64,000 bases of DNA from Novosphingobium sp. TH158 (lineage in GTDB: Bacteria > Pseudomonadota > Alphaproteobacteria > Sphingomonadales > Sphingomonadaceae): the NCBI RefSeq assembly GCF_002855555.1, contig NZ_PKRT01000001.1, positions 1,054,001-1,118,000 of the forward strand. The letters run 5' to 3'. The translations under genes were made by a program, and so were the position numbers. Below the pieces are notes generated by a model. It was given only the letters and a program-made list of their open reading frames with translations, made no database searches and was not told where the DNA came from. This document shows positions 54,884 through 64,000 of the stretch, piece after piece; position 1 is the first letter of the stretch; the number at the start of each line of letters is the position of its first letter.

Positions 54884-56064
54884 TCCGGCGTCTCCATGGC
54901 CAGTGCTTCCTTGCCGTTCATTGCCCTTGTTCCACCGCCCACGCGGATCACGTCCATCAGCGGCGCCCCGCCGAAGCTTTCGACCAGGTCGGCAAGGTCC
55001 GATGCCGCATTGGGATAGCCGCAATTCCACGCAGCGTGCGCGGCATTGGCGAGCGTACCGGGATGCTGCGCCATGGCCTGAATCTGCTTGGCCAGCTCCA
55101 CGGCGGTGAACTTTTCCTGCCGGATCGCCCGCGCTCCTCCGGCGGCGACCACATCGCGGCAGTTGGCCGCCTGGTGATCGTCCGTCGCGATTGGCAGCGG
55201 CACAAGGATGGCCGGACGCCCCACCGCGGTCAGCTCAGCGACGGTAGAGGCACCGGCACGGCCGATGAACAGGTGCGCGTCTGCCAGGCGCACGGCCATG
55301 TCCTCGAAATAGGTGCCGAGTTCGGCAGGAATATCATGCCCGGCATAGCGCGCGCGCACGGCCTCGATGTCTTCGGGGCGGCACTGCTGCGTCACCTGAA
55401 GGCGCATGCGCAGGGCCGGTTGCAGCATGGCAAGGCCATCGGGCACCACTTCGGAAAGCACCCGCGCGCCCTGGCTGCCGCCGGTTACCAGAACCCGCAG
55501 CAGGCCGTCTTCGGTGAACACGGGATAGGGCTTCTCGCGCAGGGCCAGCACGTCGCTGCGCACCGGATTGCCGACGATATGCACCTTGCCTTCATGCTTG
55601 GGCGAAAGCCGGTCGATCTCCGAATAGGCGACGGCAATCGCGTTCACCTTGCCCGCAAGGTAGCGATTGACCCGGCCCAGCACCGCATTCTGTTCATGGA
55701 TAACGGTGGGAATGCCGGCAGAGGTTGCCGCCAGCAGCGCCGGCAGCGCGGGATAGCCGCCAAAGCCTACCACGCAGCTTGGCTCGAAACTCTCGAACAG
55801 GCGCAGCGCCATGCGCCGCCCTTCCATGATCGCCCGGATGCCCTTGATCCAGCTGAGCGGGTTCTTGCCCTGGAGGCGACCGGCCGGCAGGACGTGGGCA
55901 GTAAGGCCCGCAGGCTTGCCGGGGATCTGCGCGCCGCGATCGTCCGTGATCAGCGCGACGTGATGGCCGCGCCGTTCAAGCTCTTCGGCGAGGACAAATG
56001 CGGGGATCAGGTGCCCGCCCGTGCCCCCGGCGGCCAGCACGAAATGGCGGCTCACGGCGGTCAT
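54880..56064 (-). CDS. murG: UDP-GlcNAc:lipid I N-acetylglucosaminyltransferase
   Basis: This 394-residue GT28 enzyme converts lipid I to lipid II at the inner membrane. The N-terminal [19 protein letters not shown] is the G-loop, [14 protein letters not shown] the second, and [23 protein letters not shown] the donor-binding signature. It is longer by about 35 residues than E. coli MurG, with extra C-terminal sequence. The ATG overlaps the ftsW stop (ATGA). Confidence 0.97.
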   Translation of the reverse strand: MTAVSRHFVLAAGGTGGHLIPAFVLAEELERRGHHVALITDDRGAQIPGKPAGLTAHVLPAGRLQGKNPLSWIKGIRAIMEGRRMALRLFESFEPSCVVGFGGYPALPALLAATSAGIPTVIHEQNAVLGRVNRYLAGKVNAIAVAYSEIDRLSPKHEGKVHIVGNPVRSDVLALREKPYPVFTEDGLLRVLVTGGSQGARVLSEVVPDGLAMLQPALRMRLQVTQQCRPEDIEAVRARYAGHDIPAELGTYFEDMAVRLADAHLFIGRAGASTVAELTAVGRPAILVPLPIATDDHQAANCRDVVAAGGARAIRQEKFTAVELAKQIQAMAQHPGTLANAAHAAWNCGYPNAASDLADLVESFGGAPLMDVIRVGGGTRAMNGKEALAMETPE

Positions 56065-57278
56065 TTATGGGTCTCCGAGCGAAAGAGGTTGAAGGGTTCC
56101 CGGCGCAGGAAGGGATTGCGGCGGGTAATCGCCAGCATCAGCCCGATGCCGAAGCACAGCGCCAGCGTGGATGAACCACCATAGGAAATCAGCGGCAGGG
56201 TCATGCCCTTGGACGGGAACAGGCCCAGGTTCACCAGCACGTTGATGAAGGCCTGTCCGCCGATCTGCACGGCAAGGCCCGCCCCTGCGAGCAGCGTGAA
56301 CAGGTCTTCCTCGTCGATCAGGCGCAGCAGCACCCGCACCACCAGCGTAAGGTAAAGGATGACGATCAGCAGGCAGAACAGCAGGCCGAATTCCTCGCCG
56401 ATGACCGAGAAGATGTAGTCGGTGTGCGCTTCCGGCAGCGAAAGCTTGCGCATGCCCAGCCACAGGCCGTTGCCCGTCCAGCCACCGGCGGTCAGCGTCT
56501 TGTGCGCCAGGTCCACCTGGTCATAGGCCGTGCCGCCGCCAAGGAAGTTGTCGATGCGGTGGCGGGCATTGTCGTAGAGGAAATAGGTAGCGACAATGCC
56601 GGCCACGCCGGCCCCGATCAGGACCGAGATCTTCTTCATGTCCATGCCCGAAAGCGTGACAAGCACGAACCACACGCCGACGAACAGCACGGTGGAGCCA
56701 AAGTCCGGCTCGGCCATCAGCAGGGCAGACACCAGCAGCATCAGGCCGGCAGTGATCGGAATCACCGGAATCTGCGGATCGCGCAGCTTCCAGCTGAGAA
56801 TCCAGGCCATCAGGATGGCATAGGCGGGCTTGAGGAATTCCGAGGGCTGAAGCGACCCGACACCCAGGTTCACCCAGCGCCGGGCGCCCTTTACCGAATG
56901 GCCGATACCCGGGACCAGCACCAGCACCAGGCCGACGAGCATGGCCGCCCCCAGCACGATGCCAACGCGCCGCGCCCATTCCTTGGACATGAACGAGGCG
57001 CCCAGCATCACGAGGATGCCGGCGAACTGCACGCGCAGTTGCAGCCAGAAGAAGTGCAGGTCTTCCAGCTTGACCTGCGCGGTGGAAAGCTTGCGCGCGC
57101 TGGCAGGCGATGCCGCCGCCACTGCCGCCGCACCCAGCGCCATCAGCGCCAAGACCAGCACCAGCGTGACGCGATCGATCTCGCGCCACCAGATGGCCAC
57201 TTCCTGCCACTTGCTGCGGCGGCGCTGCCCGGCAGACGCAAGGCCCGAGCGGGGCACGAAGGGCGGGTTGCTGGCCAT
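56061..57278 (-). CDS. ftsW: Peptidoglycan glycosyltransferase FtsW (SEDS)
   Basis: This 405-residue SEDS polymerase has about ten transmembrane helices. Signature blocks are GARRWVNLGVGSLQPSEFLKPA, AEPDFGSTVLF, the catalytic-loop region GLWLGMRKLSLPEAHTDYIFSVIGEEFG and the late GMTLPLISYGGSS. It polymerises septal glycan with FtsI, encoded at the start of this cluster. Its ATG shares a base with the murD stop (TGATG). Confidence 0.97.
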   Translation of the reverse strand: MASNPPFVPRSGLASAGQRRRSKWQEVAIWWREIDRVTLVLVLALMALGAAAVAAASPASARKLSTAQVKLEDLHFFWLQLRVQFAGILVMLGASFMSKEWARRVGIVLGAAMLVGLVLVLVPGIGHSVKGARRWVNLGVGSLQPSEFLKPAYAILMAWILSWKLRDPQIPVIPITAGLMLLVSALLMAEPDFGSTVLFVGVWFVLVTLSGMDMKKISVLIGAGVAGIVATYFLYDNARHRIDNFLGGGTAYDQVDLAHKTLTAGGWTGNGLWLGMRKLSLPEAHTDYIFSVIGEEFGLLFCLLIVILYLTLVVRVLLRLIDEEDLFTLLAGAGLAVQIGGQAFINVLVNLGLFPSKGMTLPLISYGGSSTLALCFGIGLMLAITRRNPFLRREPFNLFRSETHK

Positions 57279-58615
57279 CAGCAGGTCGCCCCTTCCAGCA
57301 GGGCATCGACGATCTGGCGGAAGGCATCGCCGCGCGCTTCATAGTCGCGGAACTGGTCGAAGCTGGCGCAGGCCGGAGACAGGAGCACGACATCGCCGGG
57401 CTTTGCCGCTTCCATCGCCTGACGGATCGCCTCGCACATCATCTCGCTGCGGCGGACCGGCATATAGGGTTCGAGCAGGTCGGCGAACCTGGGTCCGGCC
57501 TCGCCGATCGTATAGGCAGCCGCGACATTGGCGAACCACGGCGCGCACTCGTCAAGGTCATCGCCCTTGGGCAGGCCGCCCAGGATCCAGTGAATGCGAC
57601 GGTCCGGCTTGGGCGGAAAGGCGGCGAGCGCCGGGGCCGTGCTCGCCGGGTTCGTCGCCTTGCTGTCGTTGATGTACAGTACGCCGCCCGCTTCGGCCAC
57701 GCGCTCCATGCGGTGCGGCAGTCCCTTGAACGTCGCCATCGCCGGGCGCCACTGCGCCTCGGTGATGCCGAGCGCCTCGACTATCTCCACCGCAACCGCG
57801 GCATTCTGCAAGTTGTGCGGTCCTTGCAGAGTCGGCCAATCCGGCTGCATCGGCGCGATCCGCGAACCATCGGCATAGTGCACCAGCCCGGGTACGCGGC
57901 GGGCCTGCTCATGCGTGGCGATGGCCAGGGTTTCCGCATCGCCGGTGCCGAAAACGGCATGCTGGTCCGCCCGCTGCATCTGCGGCAGGCGCGCCTTCGA
58001 CGCGGCATAGCCTTCGAACCCGTCATAACGGTCAAGATGATCGGGCGTGATGTTGAGCAGCGCCGTGACTTCGCAGGCCAAGCTGCGGGTCAGGTCGATC
58101 TGGTAGCTCGACAGTTCGAGGACATAGACCCCGCCCGCCGGCAGCGGCTCCTGCCCCAGGATGGGCAGGCCGATGTTGCCGCCCATGCGCACCGGCAGGG
58201 CAGCGCTTTTGAGCAGGTGGTGCACCAGCGCCGTGGTGGTCGACTTGCCGTTCGTGCCGGTGATCCCGACCACACGGTGCGCGGACAGGTCTGGCCGGGC
58301 CAGCGCGAACAGTTCGATGTCGCCAATCACCGGCACGCCGACGGCCGCAGCCTCGCTGGCTATGGGATGGGAGTTGAGCGGTACGCCGGGCGAAACCACG
58401 ACACCATCGAACCCGGCAAGGTCGGCCCCCACCGGATCGCTCAGTTCCACCTTGTCGCCGAATTCGACAGCGACAGCCTGGCGCGGCTCGTCGCGGCTGT
58501 CCCAAGCCATGACATGCGCCCCGCTTTTCACCAGGGTGCGCACGACCGCCATCCCCGAGCGGGCCAGCCCGAGGACGGCATAACGCTTTCCGGCGAAGGC
58601 GGAGCTGACGATCAT
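57278..58615 (-). CDS. murD: UDP-N-acetylmuramoylalanine--D-glutamate ligase
   Basis: This 445-residue Mur ligase has an N-terminal UDP-binding domain ([15 protein letters not shown]), the ATP loop [10 protein letters not shown] at 117-126, [13 protein letters not shown] (metal-binding/carbamylated-Lys region) and a C-terminal [20 protein letters not shown] that is diagnostic of MurD. It adds D-Glu to UDP-MurNAc-L-Ala. It overlaps mraY by 4 bases. Confidence 0.97.
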   Translation of the reverse strand: MIVSSAFAGKRYAVLGLARSGMAVVRTLVKSGAHVMAWDSRDEPRQAVAVEFGDKVELSDPVGADLAGFDGVVVSPGVPLNSHPIASEAAAVGVPVIGDIELFALARPDLSAHRVVGITGTNGKSTTTALVHHLLKSAALPVRMGGNIGLPILGQEPLPAGGVYVLELSSYQIDLTRSLACEVTALLNITPDHLDRYDGFEGYAASKARLPQMQRADQHAVFGTGDAETLAIATHEQARRVPGLVHYADGSRIAPMQPDWPTLQGPHNLQNAAVAVEIVEALGITEAQWRPAMATFKGLPHRMERVAEAGGVLYINDSKATNPASTAPALAAFPPKPDRRIHWILGGLPKGDDLDECAPWFANVAAAYTIGEAGPRFADLLEPYMPVRRSEMMCEAIRQAMEAAKPGDVVLLSPACASFDQFRDYEARGDAFRQIVDALLEGATC

Positions 58616-59679
58616 CTGAGCTTCAGCGTCGAAAGACCGATCAGCGCAAGGATGATCGAGACGATCCAGAAGCGGATCACCACGGTCTCCTCTTTCCAGC
58701 CCTTCTGCTCGAAGTGGTGATGGATGGGCGCCATCTTGAACACGCGCCTGCCGGTGCGCTTGAACCAGAACACCTGGATAATCACCGACAGCGCCTCCAT
58801 CACGAAGAGGCCGCCGACGATGGCGAGAACGACCTCATGATGTGCGGCGACGGCGATGGCACCCAGCGCCCCACCCAGGGCAAGGCTGCCAGTATCGCCC
58901 ATGAATACGGCGGCGGGCGGCGCGTTGAACCACAGGAAGGCAAGGCCCGCCCCCATGATCCCGGCGCACAGGATCGCCAGTTCACCAGCGCGCGGCACGT
59001 GCGGAATGCCGAGGTAGGTTGCATAGTCGATACGACCGGCGAGGTAGGCGATGATCGCGAAGGTACCGGCGGCAATGATCACCGGCATCGTCGCCAGGCC
59101 ATCAAGCCCGTCGGTCAGGTTCACGGCATTGCCCGCGCCGACCATGACCACGGCGGCAAAGACATAATAGAGCGGTCCCAGAGGGATGTAGCGATCGGTA
59201 AAGGGCACGTAGAGGTTCGTGCTGATCTGGCTGACGATGATCCAGGCCGCGATACCCGCGACAAGGAATTCCAGCGCCAGTCGCAGCTTGCTGGAAAGCC
59301 CGGCGGTGGAGCGCTTCTTCACCTTGTCGTAATCGTCCATGAAGCCGATGGCGCCGAAACCGATCGTCACGGCCATGCAGGCCCAGAGGAACGGGTTGGA
59401 CAGGTCCATCCACAGGATCATGGAAATCACGAGGGAAATCAGGATCATCAGCCCGCCCATCGTGGGCGTGCCGCGCTTGGCAAGGTGCGTCTGCGGACCG
59501 TCCGTGCGGATCGGCTGGCCCTTGCCCTGGCGCACGCGCAGCATGTTGATGAACCGCGGACCGATGATCAGGCCGATAACCAGCGCCGTCATCAGTGCGG
59601 CGCCCGCGCGGAATGACTGGTAGCGGATCAGGTTCGCGATACCCGGGAAATGCAGCCATTCGGCGATGAGGTACAGCAT
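58612..59679 (-). CDS. mraY: Phospho-N-acetylmuramoyl-pentapeptide transferase
   Basis: This 355-residue membrane enzyme with about ten helices transfers phospho-MurNAc-pentapeptide to undecaprenyl phosphate, forming lipid [12 protein letters not shown], the Asp-rich [28 protein letters not shown] and [14 protein letters not shown] are the MraY catalytic blocks, and [15 protein letters not shown] the conserved C-terminal loop. It lies 12 bases after murF, the widest gap between ftsI and ftsA. Confidence 0.98.
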   Translation of the reverse strand: MLYLIAEWLHFPGIANLIRYQSFRAGAALMTALVIGLIIGPRFINMLRVRQGKGQPIRTDGPQTHLAKRGTPTMGGLMILISLVISMILWMDLSNPFLWACMAVTIGFGAIGFMDDYDKVKKRSTAGLSSKLRLALEFLVAGIAAWIIVSQISTNLYVPFTDRYIPLGPLYYVFAAVVMVGAGNAVNLTDGLDGLATMPVIIAAGTFAIIAYLAGRIDYATYLGIPHVPRAGELAILCAGIMGAGLAFLWFNAPPAAVFMGDTGSLALGGALGAIAVAAHHEVVLAIVGGLFVMEALSVIIQVFWFKRTGRRVFKMAPIHHHFEQKGWKEETVVIRFWIVSIILALIGLSTLKLR

Positions 59680-59691
59680 TCCGCGGCGATC

Positions 59692-61146
59692 CTATTCCTT
59701 CCCTTCGACGAGCGCGGCGACAACGGCGCCCAGCCCCACCGAATTCGATCCCTTCACAAGCACGGCGTCGCCCTGCTTAAGCCCGAGTTCCGCCAAGGCT
59801 GCGAGCGCCTCGGCAGGCGTCCGGCAATGGGCGAAGGGCACGGCATTGCCAAGCGCGGACCCCGCAGATTTCCCCAGTTCGTCGGCCAGCGCGGTCATCT
59901 CGTCGCCGACAAGCACGGCAAAGTCCACCAGCGCCCCTGCAAGGGGTTCAGCGAGCGCCGAGTGAAAGCCGGGGCCGAAATCGCCCAGCTCCTTCATCGC
60001 CCCCAGAACGGCGATGCGCCGCAGCGCCGGAGTGGCACCCAGCTGCGCCAGTGTGGCCCGCATCGAAGCAGGGTTGGCGTTGTAGCTTTCGTCGATCAGC
60101 AGCGCCTCTCCGCCGGCAACCGCGATTTTGTGGCGAGCGCCCCGCCCCTTCATGCCTTCCATCTCGGCAAGCGCCAGACCGGCAGCCCCGAGATCGCCGC
60201 CGGCAGCGCGGACAGCGGCAATCACGCCGAGCGAGTTGGATACCCAGTGCTCGCCCGGGGCGGCAACCGTGTAGCACAGGCGGCGATCGCCAAGATCGGC
60301 GGTAACCAGCGATCCGCCGCCGGGTGCCTGCACGGCATCGAGCAGCCGGACGCTTGCGTGGGCCGCCGTGCCAAAGGAGACGACCTTCGCGCCCTGACGC
60401 TCGGCAGCGGCGCGCAGCCGCCAGTAATGCGGGCTGTCCGCCGGAATGACGGCCGTGCCGCCCGGCTCCAGCCCGAGGAAGATTTCCGCCTTGGCATCGG
60501 CGATCGCTTCCTCGCTCCCCAGGTTTTCGATGTGCGCCGGGGCAATCGTTGTGATCACGGCAACGTGCGGGCAGACCTGCGTGGTCAGTGCGGCGATTTC
60601 GCCGGCATGGTTCATGCCCATTTCGAATACGCCGAACTTTGCCCGCTCGGGCAGCCGTGCAAGGCTGAGCGGCACGCCGACGTGGTTGTTGTAGCTCTTG
60701 ACCGAACGGTGCGCCTGTCCGTTGGAACCCCGGTCGAGCGCGGCGAAGATCGCTTCCTTGACGCCGGTCTTGCCGACCGAGCCGGTCACCCCGACGATGC
60801 GCGCATGGCTGCGCTCGCGCGCCGCCTTGGCAAGGTGCTGGAGCGCAACGAAGGTATCCTTGACCAAGATATGCGGCCCGCGCACCGGCCGGTCGACAAT
60901 GGCGGCGGCGGCACCCTTCTCAAAGGCGGATTCGACGAAGCGGTGGCCGTCCATCGCCTCGCCCTTAAGCGCGAAGAACAGGTCGCCCGGAAGCACGTCG
61001 CGGCTGTCGATCTCGACGCCCGAAACCTGGAAATGGGCGCTGGCCGTGCCACCGGTGGCCCGCACGATCGCCTCGGATGTCCACAAGGCCAGACCGGCAT
61101 CGTCGAGCGCCTCGATGGGCCAGTCGATCAGGGCGGCAATGTTCAT
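59692..61146 (-). CDS. murF: UDP-N-acetylmuramoyl-tripeptide--D-alanyl-D-alanine ligase
   Basis: The ATG at 61146 overlaps the murE stop (ATGA), giving 484 residues. GVEIDSRDVLPGDLFFALKGEAMDG is the MurF/MurE N-domain; the ATP loop GVTGSVGKTG (119-128) with SVGKT, and MGMNHAGEIAALT, are typical of MurF. The C-terminal domain has IDESYNANPASMRATL. It adds the D-Ala-D-Ala made by Ddl. Confidence 0.97.
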   Translation of the reverse strand: MNIAALIDWPIEALDDAGLALWTSEAIVRATGGTASAHFQVSGVEIDSRDVLPGDLFFALKGEAMDGHRFVESAFEKGAAAAIVDRPVRGPHILVKDTFVALQHLAKAARERSHARIVGVTGSVGKTGVKEAIFAALDRGSNGQAHRSVKSYNNHVGVPLSLARLPERAKFGVFEMGMNHAGEIAALTTQVCPHVAVITTIAPAHIENLGSEEAIADAKAEIFLGLEPGGTAVIPADSPHYWRLRAAAERQGAKVVSFGTAAHASVRLLDAVQAPGGGSLVTADLGDRRLCYTVAAPGEHWVSNSLGVIAAVRAAGGDLGAAGLALAEMEGMKGRGARHKIAVAGGEALLIDESYNANPASMRATLAQLGATPALRRIAVLGAMKELGDFGPGFHSALAEPLAGALVDFAVLVGDEMTALADELGKSAGSALGNAVPFAHCRTPAEALAALAELGLKQGDAVLVKGSNSVGLGAVVAALVEGKE

Positions 61147-62594
61147 TGTCCGGCACACTCCCGGGCTACGGTCACATCGTCGAAGGGAAGGACGCGGGCA
61201 TCTGCGCCCCGCCCGATGATCTGGCCCTGTTCATGGCCCTTGCCCGCGACGAGGACGATATCGTCCTTGCATGCCTCGGCAACGGCGGCGGCAATGGCCT
61301 CGCGGCGGTCTGCCACTTCGCGGGCGGCGATTGCCCCGGCCATGATCTGGCGGCGGATCTCGGCAGGATCCTCGCCGCGGGGGTTATCGTCGGTAACGAT
61401 GGCAAGGTCCGCCTGTTCCACCGCAACCCGGCCCATCTGCGGACGCTTGCCCGCGTCCCGGTCCCCGCCTGCACCGAATACGACGATCAGGCGGCCGGCA
61501 ACGTGCGGGCGCAGGGCCGCAATCGCGGCTTCCAGCGCATCGGGCGTATGGGCATAGTCGACATAGACCGGCGCCCCCGCCCGCGTGATCGCCGCCCGTT
61601 CGAGGCGCCCGCGCACCGGCTGGAGGCGCGACAGGGCATCGAAAACCCGGTCGGGCGCCTCACCCGTGGCAATCGCGAGGCCTGCGGAAACGAGGGCGTT
61701 CGCCGCCTGATAGGCGCCGATCAGCGGCAGGTTGATCTTGCGGGCATCGCCTTCGAAAGCGATTTCCAGCACCTGGCCAAGCTGGCCGGGCGTACGGCCC
61801 AGCAGGCGGATGCCGTTGCCCTTCTCGCCGACCAGGAAAAGATCGAGACCACGCCCGCGCGCAACGGCGGATGCCTTTGCCGACCATTCGTCGTCCGCCC
61901 AGATCACGGCGGTGCCGCCATCCTCAACCACTTCGGAAAACAGCCGCATCTTGGCGGCAAAGTAATCGTCCATGTCCTTGTGGTAATCGAGGTGGTCGCG
62001 GGAAAGGTTGGTAAAGGCCCCCGCCTTCACGCGCAGTCCTTCGTTGCGGAACTGCGACAGGCCGTGGCTCGAAGCCTCATAGGCCACGTGGGTCACGCCT
62101 TCACGGGCCAGGCCGGTCATATTGGCCAGGAAGGTGACGATATCGGGCGTCGTCAGACCGGTCGAGACGCTCTCGTCGCTGGTGGTGACGCCCAGCGTGC
62201 CGATGGAGGCCGCGCGGTGGCCGGCCATCCGCCAGATCTGCCGCGTCATCTCGACGGTGGACGTCTTGCCGTTGGTGCCGGTCACGGCAACCACGGTTTC
62301 AGGCACAGGGGTGAAGAAGCGGGCTGCAAGGCGGGCGAAGGTGCGGCGCGGATTGGCGTCGGCGATATGGATCGCCCCTTCCACTTTCGCTTCGGGCCGG
62401 GCGACCACGGCAACCGCCCCTGCCTGGATCGCGGCCGGAATGAAGTCCTCACCATTGACGGTAGCGCCCTGGAAGGCGCCGAAGACGCACCCCTGCGCGA
62501 CCTTGCGATTGTCGATGGCAAAGCCGGTGACCAGCCGGTCTGCGCCACCGGGGAGAGAAATCCCGGCCGCATCGGCGATCTGGCCCAGCTTCAT
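61143..62594 (-). CDS. murE: UDP-MurNAc-L-Ala-D-Glu--meso-diaminopimelate ligase
   Basis: This 483-residue Mur ligase has the ATP loop VTGTNGKTST (104-113), LTTPDIVTF and EASSHGLSQFR, and VDYAHTPDALE leading the C-terminal domain. DDNPRGEDP near residue 400 contains the DNPR motif that selects meso-diaminopimelate over lysine, so the cell wall is of the usual Gram-negative type. Its ATG overlaps the ftsI stop (ATGA). Confidence 0.98.
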   Translation of the reverse strand: MKLGQIADAAGISLPGGADRLVTGFAIDNRKVAQGCVFGAFQGATVNGEDFIPAAIQAGAVAVVARPEAKVEGAIHIADANPRRTFARLAARFFTPVPETVVAVTGTNGKTSTVEMTRQIWRMAGHRAASIGTLGVTTSDESVSTGLTTPDIVTFLANMTGLAREGVTHVAYEASSHGLSQFRNEGLRVKAGAFTNLSRDHLDYHKDMDDYFAAKMRLFSEVVEDGGTAVIWADDEWSAKASAVARGRGLDLFLVGEKGNGIRLLGRTPGQLGQVLEIAFEGDARKINLPLIGAYQAANALVSAGLAIATGEAPDRVFDALSRLQPVRGRLERAAITRAGAPVYVDYAHTPDALEAAIAALRPHVAGRLIVVFGAGGDRDAGKRPQMGRVAVEQADLAIVTDDNPRGEDPAEIRRQIMAGAIAAREVADRREAIAAAVAEACKDDIVLVAGKGHEQGQIIGRGADARVLPFDDVTVARECAGQ

Positions 62595-64000
62595 TCCCCT
62601 TCTCCGTTGGCGACGAGCGGCGCAAGGTCCGTCAGGTCAACGTCGCGTTCGGCATCGGGCATCACGCCCAGCAGCGGACCGATGCGGGGCACCACCTTGC
62701 CCACAACGGGGGCAGCCGTGTAGCCCGCGGTGCGCTGGCCGGACGTGGCAGCGGTACCCTTGGGCTCGACGATGGTGGTCACCACGACATAGCGCGGGCT
62801 GTCCATCGGGAAAGCGGCCGCGAAGGTCGAGACGACGCGATCCTTGTGATAACCGAACTGGTCGGCCACTTCTGCCGTGCCGGTCTTGCCGCCGACCCGG
62901 TAACCGGCGGCATTGGCCGACTTGCCGGTGCCGATGCTGACGATCAGGCGCAGCAGCTGGCGCATGCGCGCGCTGGTCGATGCCTTGAACACCCGACGGC
63001 CAGCGGGGGCCTTGTCGGGATCGATCTTCATCAGCGTTGCCGGGCGCCAGATGCCGCCATTGACCATCGCCGCATAGGCCGAGGCGATGTGCAGCGGCGT
63101 AAGCGAAATGCCGTGCCCGAAGGCCACGCGGGTGGTGGTGATGTTGGACCAGTCGCGCGGCAGCTGCGGATTGCGACGGCCGGGGAGCTCAAGATAGGGC
63201 TTTTCAAAGAAGCCCAGCGCCTTGAGGCTGCCGCTGACTTTCTCCGGGCCAAGCGCCTCGCCGATCTGGGCCAGCACGATGTTGGACGAGTGGATCAGCG
63301 CTTCGGGGACGGTGAGCGAAGCCCCGTAGCTGTGGTGATCGTGCACCGGCCTGCCGGCAATCACCATCTTGTCACCGGCGGGCCAGCGCTTGGCCATGTC
63401 GGTCACCAGGCCTTCGTCGATGGCGGCAGCTACGGTGAGCGGCTTGAACACCGAGCCAAGCTCGTAGTTCTGGCCGGTCATCACGTTGTGCATCAGGCCC
63501 TGCCCGTTCTCGCCGTAGACGAGCGGACGGTTGGGATCGAACGAGGGGGCAGAGGCAAAGGCAAGGACTTCACCGGTTTCGACATCCAGCACGATGCCGC
63601 CACCGCCCTTGGCTTCGCTGGCCGCGATGGCCTTGCCCAGTTCATCCTCCAGCGCGCCCTGCACGCGCGCATCGATGGACAGCGGCACCGGCTGGCCGCG
63701 CATGGCAGGATCCTTCAGCCGCTGGTCAAGCACCTGCTCCATGCCGACCATGCCCTTGCCGTCGCGGTCGACATAACCCAGCACGAAGGCAGCCATGGTG
63801 CCCTGCGGATAGAAGCGTTCCTCCTCGCGCGGGAACTGCAGCGCTGCCTCACCGAGCGCCTGGACCTTATCGGCTTCTTCGGGGAGCACCCGGTGGCGGA
63901 TATAGGCGGACTTGCCGGAGGACAGCACAGAGACGAGCCGGTCGTAGTTTTCGTCCGGGAAGATGCGCAGCAGTTCGGTTGCCAGTTCCTGCGGGCTTTT
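62591..64000 (-). CDS. ftsI: Septal transpeptidase FtsI (PBP3), 5'-truncated by window edge
   Basis: The frame is open to the window end and the N-terminal transmembrane anchor lies outside; 469 residues are visible. The penicillin-binding motifs are all present: the catalytic Ser in ELGSVFKPL (SxxK), SSN in ALIHSSNIVLAQIG, and KTGTAEV. The preceding dimerisation-domain region contains YPQGTMAAFVLGYVDRDGKGMVGMEQ. FtsI cross-links septal peptidoglycan with FtsW. It is the most upstream dcw gene seen; ftsL, mraW and mraZ would be expected beyond the edge. Confidence 0.97.
   Translation of the reverse strand, partial: KSPQELATELLRIFPDENYDRLVSVLSSGKSAYIRHRVLPEEADKVQALGEAALQFPREEERFYPQGTMAAFVLGYVDRDGKGMVGMEQVLDQRLKDPAMRGQPVPLSIDARVQGALEDELGKAIAASEAKGGGGIVLDVETGEVLAFASAPSFDPNRPLVYGENGQGLMHNVMTGQNYELGSVFKPLTVAAAIDEGLVTDMAKRWPAGDKMVIAGRPVHDHHSYGASLTVPEALIHSSNIVLAQIGEALGPEKVSGSLKALGFFEKPYLELPGRRNPQLPRDWSNITTTRVAFGHGISLTPLHIASAYAAMVNGGIWRPATLMKIDPDKAPAGRRVFKASTSARMRQLLRLIVSIGTGKSANAAGYRVGGKTGTAEVADQFGYHKDRVVSTFAAAFPMDSPRYVVVTTIVEPKGTAATSGQRTAGYTAAPVVGKVVPRIGPLLGVMPDAERDVDLTDLAPLVANGEGE

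Overview
The window is GC-rich chromosomal DNA from an alphaproteobacterium, most likely Sphingomonadales (Novosphingobium/Sphingobium-like). This rests on three large TonB-dependent receptors, a typical alphaproteobacterial division and cell wall (dcw) cluster, a siroheme/sulfite-reductase operon containing DUF2849 and DUF934, and dense gene packing with many 4-base ATGA/GTGA overlaps. I see no insertion sequence, prophage, CRISPR array, integrase or rRNA. No gap exceeds 300 bases; the largest, 12466-12720, is 255 bases.

Layout. 1-9.7 kb: the 3' part of a TonB receptor, tRNA-Arg, a queuosine-precursor transporter, a small PspC operon, recF, a TesA-type esterase divergent from a YbbA/YbbP-type ABC pair, and a DUF805 protein. 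9.8-16.9 kb: two TonB receptors flanking typA, then a small monooxygenase-fold protein. 17-20.4 kb: a surface-glycan-like patch (GT4 glycosyltransferase, membrane protein, LicD-like transferase, methyltransferase). 20.4-22.7 kb: rarA translationally coupled to an unrecognised gene, then tRNA-Thr. 22.7-29.2 kb: a FAH-family hydrolase, a DUF885 lipoprotein, tryptophan 2,3-dioxygenase with a kynureninase-like enzyme, queF, and a Pro/Ala-rich membrane protein. 29.3-37.7 kb: a sulfur block (sulfurtransferase, cystathionine lyase, MscS channel, then cobA-DUF2849-cysI-DUF934-cysH, then an O-acetylhomoserine sulfhydrylase). 37.7-45.6 kb, minus strand: an amidohydrolase, a nucleotide-sugar-epimerase-like SDR, proB, obgE, tRNA-Ala, a proline-rich secreted protein, a Bax-inhibitor-like protein, proC and a YbjN protein. 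45.7-64 kb, minus strand: the dcw cluster, read right to left ftsI-murE-murF-mraY-murD-ftsW-murG-murC-murB-ddl-ftsQ-ftsA-ftsZ, followed by a TPR/SPOR protein.

How the genes fit together. The dcw genes make lipid II (MurE, MurF, MraY, MurD, MurG, MurC, MurB, Ddl) and build the divisome (FtsI, FtsW, FtsQ, FtsA, FtsZ). Nearly all overlap by 1-4 bases, so they are probably translated from one long transcript; only ftsZ has a real leader. The sulfur operon couples siroheme production to the siroheme enzyme CysI and to CysH, feeding sulfide to the sulfhydrylase at 36392. YhhQ and QueF both belong to queuosine metabolism.

Most of the window is conserved core genome. I did not find a clearly new defence or mobile system. 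The best leads are the rarA-coupled RNase H-like protein, the DUF2849/DUF934 pair in a sulfite-reductase operon with no visible flavoprotein, and a nested hairpin/operator just ahead of the tryptophan dioxygenase.
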